From: Chthoniobacterales bacterium
GTDB lineage: Bacteria > Verrucomicrobiota > Verrucomicrobiia > Chthoniobacterales > UBA6821
DNA length: 36,796 nucleotides
NCBI GenBank assembly: GCA_019747735.1
Contig: JAIEQL010000020.1
Location: 1 to 36,796 of the forward strand
Reading direction: 5' to 3'
In this document: positions 32,910-36,796 of the stretch, piece by piece
Layout: the number at the start of each line of letters is the position of its first letter
How positions within the stretch are numbered: the first letter of the stretch is position 1
The notes under the pieces: generated by a model
The model's database searches: none
Seen by the model: only the letters and a program-made list of their open reading frames with translations
Told to the model about the DNA's origin: nothing
Made by a program: the position numbers and the translations under genes

Positions 32910-34052
32910 TCACCGCTCTTTTCGTATAGAGCAAGAAGGAATTATTTTTTTAAAAACAGCAACCAGTAAAAAAACGATTGGTAAAAAAATAGGGAGCAAC
33001 GTTCCTTGCGAACGAAACAATAAAAACTCTCCTAGCGCATAGCATAAAAAAAAGAAGAGAGTGACCAAAGCAATATCTATAGGGGAAAGGGCAGCTATGA
33101 TCATGCTTCCTAATCCTAAAATAAGCAGCAACACCCCATAGGATATATTCCCAATACGACGCACTGCAAACTGTTCCTGGGCTCCTTGCAGGCGTTTTGC
33201 CTGAGCCACCACATTAGGTCCACCAATGAGTACTGTTTGATTACGAAAAAAAACATCTAAATCAGGACAAATCTCGCCACGCTCCATCTCTTCTCGTTTT
33301 AATAAAAAATCATCAAGCGCAAGGACTCGCGGTTTCGTTTTTTCGAAAGCAGGCAACATAGCAGCGGCCTCCAACCAAAGAACAGCGTTGTGCTCTAAAT
33401 CCCACAGCAAACGGCCTCCCAATAGAATCATTTTAGGAGGCATTCCAGAAGAAGAGGTCATCGTATTTTTGCTATTGCTCACCATTGCAGGAGCTGTTTT
33501 AGAAAACAGTCCTAACGCCCATAGCGAGGCTACTATGCTACTTCCATCCGCCTTACCAAACAATGGCATGCTTTTATTTTCAGGAGCAAGAAATCCAACA
33601 TGAGAGGAATACTCTGCTTCGCCTTGTAGTTGTGGAAGACCCTTCTCATAAGGCATAAAAAAAAGAGTCAGTGGAAACCATTTTGTTTCGTTCGAGGCCT
33701 GGGGCAAAAGCCCATAATAAAAAGGACTCCCATGAACGTAGCCAGTCTCTATTCCTTCTCGAACCAAGGATAAAGGGCCACTGGTTATCTCTCCCATCAG
33801 CTCTGCCACCAAAATCATGCGAGGATAAAAGCCACAACACGCCCTGAGGGTCAAAGCGACATCTTGTGGCACCAAGGTTCCTTCAACAAGTGGAAGCATG
33901 ACGGCTGTCACTTGAGGAAGAGGACGCTCTGTTTTTTTTGCTAGAAACTCGACAACAGGATGCTCAAAAGCCCATCCCATAGCACTTCGGTCAAGAACGA
34001 CCGCCAACAAAAGTAATAGGACAATGAGAGAAAAAAAGAGGCGTTTTAACAT
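32910..34052 (-). CDS. CHASE2-like extracytoplasmic sensor membrane protein without output domain
   Basis: The 380-residue product (from MLKRLFFSLI at 34052; an alternative start at 34112 adds 20 residues) has one N-terminal membrane helix and a periplasmic region of about 250 residues. That region includes RMILVAELMGEITSGP and DLDVFFRNQTVLIGG. Three closely spaced C-terminal helices follow (about 290-365; SYGVLLLILGLGSMIIAAL to LPIFLPIVFLLVAVF). A periplasmic domain ending in F...TVLIG followed by three helices is the layout of CHASE2 sensors. Normally a kinase, cyclase or phosphatase domain follows, but here the protein ends after a short basic tail. The CHASE2 assignment is tentative. It lies 16 bp upstream of tRNA-Pro on the same strand. 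Confidence 0.55.
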   Translation of the reverse strand: MLKRLFFSLIVLLLLLAVVLDRSAMGWAFEHPVVEFLAKKTERPLPQVTAVMLPLVEGTLVPQDVALTLRACCGFYPRMILVAELMGEITSGPLSLVREGIETGYVHGSPFYYGLLPQASNETKWFPLTLFFMPYEKGLPQLQGEAEYSSHVGFLAPENKSMPLFGKADGSSIVASLWALGLFSKTAPAMVSNSKNTMTSSSGMPPKMILLGGRLLWDLEHNAVLWLEAAAMLPAFEKTKPRVLALDDFLLKREEMERGEICPDLDVFFRNQTVLIGGPNVVAQAKRLQGAQEQFAVRRIGNISYGVLLLILGLGSMIIAALSPIDIALVTLFFFLCYALGEFLLFRSQGTLLPIFLPIVFLLVAVFKKIIPSCSIRKER

Positions 34053-34125
34053 AAAAAATGAATGGGCATGAATAATATTTTGTAAGGAGTTAGTTTCAAT
34101 AGAGTTTTTCAATCGGTGTAGCGTA

Positions 34126-34175
34126 CCTTAAGCGCATCATGCTTAAGGCATAGCTTGCTATTGCGCTCCTTTTTA
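34126..34175. repeat. Palindromes in the divergent spacer
   Basis: CCTTAAGC (34126-34133) and GCTTAAGG (34141-34148) are perfect 8-bp arms with a 7-nt loop. Alternatively AGCGCA (34131) pairs with TGCGCT (34162-34167) and encloses ATAGC-TT-GCTAT, followed by CCTTTTTAT like a + strand terminator. The two folds compete. No + strand gene ends just upstream, so the transcript they would serve is unclear. The remainder of this 306-bp spacer (to 34358) shows no gene. Confidence 0.45.
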
Positions 34176-34358
34176 TCCTAAATTCCGGAAGGGAAGCTTT
34201 TCCAAAATGGTTTTTATAACGTTGGGGCCCACCTGGACGGTGCATAAGACAAATGCCGTAGGTATTTTTGTTTAAAAAAACTTTTACTTGGGAGAAAGTA
34301 TATTGTGTAAATTCGCTGCTCTCAATTGGGCAATTTAGGTTAAAATCCTCGTTTCAAA

Positions 34359-36029
34359 ATGAAAAACTATCTTTCTACAATAGCACTTGAATTAATCGAT
34401 AAAGAGATTCTCAAAAATATTAGGCTTTTAGATCAACTCCCTTTTTTGCAAATGGTTTTGATCGTTATCGCGCTCACTCTTCTAACGATGGGCATCTTTT
34501 ACCTTTTGGTAAAAACTTTTTGTAAGGCTGACATAAATATGGAAGGGGTTTGCATCGCAAATGAATTGAATGCAGCAGTCTATGGCTTGATTATAGCTTT
34601 AATTCTGGTTGCTTTATTTGATAAAGCTCAAAAAACCGATAATAGCGTTTCCAGTGAAGCTAATAATCTTCTATTTGTTTTGCGCAATTCAGAAGGCTTC
34701 AATAATAGTCTCGAAATTCAAGCAGCAGTCAAAAATTATACAAACATCGTTATTAATAAGCAGTGGTCCCTGATGTATAGAGGAGAGCTGGATAAAGCTA
34801 GAACGCTTACAGAACAAGCAATTAATCCCATTTATAAAGCCATTCAGCGATTCCAACCAAATGGTATTGTTCAAACAAGTTTTTATGCGACTTTGCCTGG
34901 TATTTTAAACAATCTTAATAAGAATCAAGTAACCCGCTTGAACATGGCTGGTATTCTTATACCAATTCAGTTTTGGAGAGTTATTAATTTAATGACAATT
35001 TTGCTCCTTCTTTTGTTAGTTTATGGAAACTTTAGGGGAGGATCATTCTTTCCTGCCATAAGTACCGGCATTGTAGTTGCATTAGCTTATTCGCTTTTAA
35101 TTTCATTTCACTATCCTTTTCTAGGACCATCAGCCGTTTCTAATGATGCACTAGTACAGATTCAAGATTATATAAATAACATTGGAGAGCTTTCTTCTCA
35201 ATCACCACTTCAACCTATTATGAATATGAGTATTCTTGATTCCTTTAGTGACAAAATCTTGAAGACAATTTTTTGGCTTTCCGGAACCTCATTTTTCAAT
35301 TTGATTTTTATTCTTTTTGGAATAGGTTTTTCAATTCTGGGAATCTTCATTTTCCTAATGAATTATTTTCGTAAATCAGAGGAAATTTCTGATGGAGCTT
35401 CTATGGCGAACACGACTAGTGTGTCGATTTACGGACTTATTTTAGCTCTTTTTGTAGTGGCCTTTTTTGATGGCAATCAACAAGCAAAAGAAAGTATTGA
35501 TAAAGAGGTAGGATGTTTGACAGCAATATCAAAAAACGTTCAGATTCTTGATAATAGTTCTCAAATTCAAGAAGCGATTAAAGATTATATTAAGGTTGTT
35601 GTAGAAGATCAATGGCCTCGTCTTTGTGCCGGGAAGGTAGATGAAGTTTTACATTCTTCTATTACAAGTTTGAACCCGCTTTATCAAACCATTCGAGAAG
35701 CCAAGCCGCAAGGAGTGGCTCAAGACAAATTTTACGCAACACTTCCAAAGTTGCTTAATCATCTTGAGGTAGCTCAACGGGAAAGAATTATGTCTGCCGA
35801 TCTCCATTTGCCTATTCAATTTTGGAGAGTTATTTTCTTGATGACACTCTTAACTTTTGCTCTCTTAGCTTACACTAACCCATGGAAGGGGATTGGTACT
35901 CTTATTCCTATTTTAATTCCTAGCTTGGTGATTGTTTTTTCTATAGGATTGCTGATTACCTTCCATTATCCGTTTATCGGACCTTTTAAAGTTTCTCCTG
36001 ATAATTATCTTAAGGTGGATTTTTCTTAA
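34359..36029 (+). CDS. Tandemly duplicated DUF4239 (bestrophin-like) membrane protein
   Basis: The 556-residue product is two copies of one domain fused head to tail (about 25-270 and 300-550). Each copy has two N-terminal helices, a soluble helical middle and two C-terminal helices. Matching segments include ANELNAAVYGLIIALILVAL and ANTTSVSIYGLILALFVVAF, SFYATLPGILNNL and KFYATLPKLLNHL, and IPIQFWRVINLMT and LPIQFWRVIFLMT. ISFHYPFLGP and ITFHYPFIGP end the two copies. This looks like DUF4239, a bestrophin-like domain usually present once in proteins of about 260 residues. Channel function is not shown. A secreted orphan begins 27 bp downstream. Confidence 0.75.
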   Translation: MKNYLSTIALELIDKEILKNIRLLDQLPFLQMVLIVIALTLLTMGIFYLLVKTFCKADINMEGVCIANELNAAVYGLIIALILVALFDKAQKTDNSVSSEANNLLFVLRNSEGFNNSLEIQAAVKNYTNIVINKQWSLMYRGELDKARTLTEQAINPIYKAIQRFQPNGIVQTSFYATLPGILNNLNKNQVTRLNMAGILIPIQFWRVINLMTILLLLLLVYGNFRGGSFFPAISTGIVVALAYSLLISFHYPFLGPSAVSNDALVQIQDYINNIGELSSQSPLQPIMNMSILDSFSDKILKTIFWLSGTSFFNLIFILFGIGFSILGIFIFLMNYFRKSEEISDGASMANTTSVSIYGLILALFVVAFFDGNQQAKESIDKEVGCLTAISKNVQILDNSSQIQEAIKDYIKVVVEDQWPRLCAGKVDEVLHSSITSLNPLYQTIREAKPQGVAQDKFYATLPKLLNHLEVAQRERIMSADLHLPIQFWRVIFLMTLLTFALLAYTNPWKGIGTLIPILIPSLVIVFSIGLLITFHYPFIGPFKVSPDNYLKVDFS

Positions 36030-36056
36030 TTTTTTCTTTCCCATAAAAATTAGTTT

Positions 36057-36796
36057 GTGAAAAATCTTTCCCTCCTTTTGCTCTTGAGCTGGTTTATGCT
36101 CGGGCCCCTGCCCGTAAGCGCGATGATGGAAAGAAAAGCAGATCCAAAAGAGGAAGAGTCCAAAAACCAAGAGACGCTTAAGTGCAGCAAGAGGGAAGAA
36201 GAGCGGGCCCTTATCCAAAATGTTGGAGCAAGCTATATGCCTTCTTTTGGTAAGAAGATACTGTTCAAGCAAGCAGGAGACGGCTTGAACCAAGAGAAGA
36301 TTTCCCCAACCCCAGGAGGAGCAGAAGCTTCTAATGGAGGAAACAATGGAGAAGAGGAAGATCTTTCCGATCTCACCACCCTGGAACAAAAAATCCAAGA
36401 GGCTCAAGAGGTCATTAATGATTTAGGAGGAAAAGGAACGCCCATTTCAGAACAAGAACTTGGTAACCTTAATCAAACTTGGTCACAACGCTACCAGCGT
36501 TACCAAGAAGCTCAGTCATCTCTTCTTAAGAACAATAACTTTGAGCCCATCAAAGGAGAGCAAAACCAGCTAAAGCTAGAAAAGCTTGGAGAGCTTGTCG
36601 GAATTTCTCAAGAAATTATCATAATGCTAGAAGGAGCGGAAAAAGCTTTAGCAACCTTTTCTAATACAACAAGGATCGAAGAATTTTCTTATAGTATTCA
36701 AAATCAACAACATAACAAGATGAATATCACTAAACCATCATTGTCAGGGACACCTTATCATTACGTCACAGAAAACGAGAACAATACGACAGCCGC
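36057..36796 (+). CDS. Secreted protein of unknown function, 5' part (runs off the window)
   Basis: The frame is open from GTG 36057 to the window end (246 codons). A TAG lies two codons upstream, so GTG is the first usable start. The product begins MKNLSLLLLLSWFMLGPLPV then SAMMERK, a clear signal peptide with probable cleavage after VSA. The mature part is charged and low in hydrophobics, with a Gly/Asn/Glu-rich linker (GGAEASNGGNNGEEEDLSDL) and helical, coiled-coil-like segments (LEQKIQEAQEVINDLGGKG, NQTWSQRYQRYQEAQSSLL). I do not recognise a family. It is probably co-transcribed with the DUF4239-like gene. An opposing minus-strand frame at 35913-36407 is its shadow. Confidence 0.75.
   Translation, partial: MKNLSLLLLLSWFMLGPLPVSAMMERKADPKEEESKNQETLKCSKREEERALIQNVGASYMPSFGKKILFKQAGDGLNQEKISPTPGGAEASNGGNNGEEEDLSDLTTLEQKIQEAQEVINDLGGKGTPISEQELGNLNQTWSQRYQRYQEAQSSLLKNNNFEPIKGEQNQLKLEKLGELVGISQEIIIMLEGAEKALATFSNTTRIEEFSYSIQNQQHNKMNITKPSLSGTPYHYVTENENNTTA

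Noticed and set aside
35913..36407. Minus-strand open frame of 164 codons at the right end of the window
   Set aside because: It overlaps the end of the DUF4239-like gene and the 5' part of the secreted gene. The plus-strand frame has a signal peptide and is open to the window edge, and the minus product has no sensible composition.

Overview
This window looks like a chromosomal segment of a Gram-negative bacterium with moderately low GC. It has lpxK (lipid A synthesis), an RND efflux pair, a lipoprotein gene and several signal peptides. GlgC, the paired glycosyltransferase-like proteins and a eukaryote-like cystathionine beta-synthase suggest the PVC superphylum, with Verrucomicrobiota my best guess. 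That placement is from protein character only and is not proven. Shine-Dalgarno-like sequences are almost absent before start codons.

Layout. 1-540: debris of two insertion sequences, the 3' end of an IS110-family transposase and a decayed IS30-family transposase. 543-6658: glmS (-) and glgC (+) diverge; then a lipoprotein (+) converges on bcp and a UbiB/ABC1 kinase (-). 6924-9368: two tandem, related glycosyltransferase-like genes. 9369-10782: thrB and lpxK, each preceded by repeat elements. 11957-14458: a large coiled-coil orphan overlapping lpxK. 14455-15915: rpoN and tRNA-Gln (-). 16092-18423: a membrane-anchored alkaline-phosphatase homologue with a ruined active site, then cystathionine beta-synthase. 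18444-25061: RND adaptor and permease, a DEAD-box helicase and a phosphopantetheinyl transferase (-). 25182-27544: a small DNA-binding-like protein (+), then TerC and an MFS transporter (-). 27678-30772: catalase, an ankyrin protein and holA (+). 30851-34052: GTP-dependent PEP carboxykinase, tRNA-Pro and a CHASE2-like membrane protein (-). 34359-end: a tandemly duplicated DUF4239-like membrane protein and the start of a secreted orphan (+).

Most genes are housekeeping: cell-wall amino sugar and glycogen precursor synthesis, gluconeogenesis, threonine and sulfur amino acid synthesis, lipid A, DNA replication, peroxide defence and efflux. No classical defence island, CRISPR array or prophage is visible.

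The unusual material is mainly between genes. Heptamer-like short tandem repeats occupy nearly every spacer, sometimes run into coding sequence and often form hairpins where genes converge. There is also a 147-bp MITE with 19-bp perfect terminal inverted repeats and an internal sequence that can fold into a compact three-way junction, plus degenerate relatives elsewhere. Among the proteins, the most surprising is the alkaline-phosphatase homologue, which lacks the nucleophile and nearly all metal ligands.
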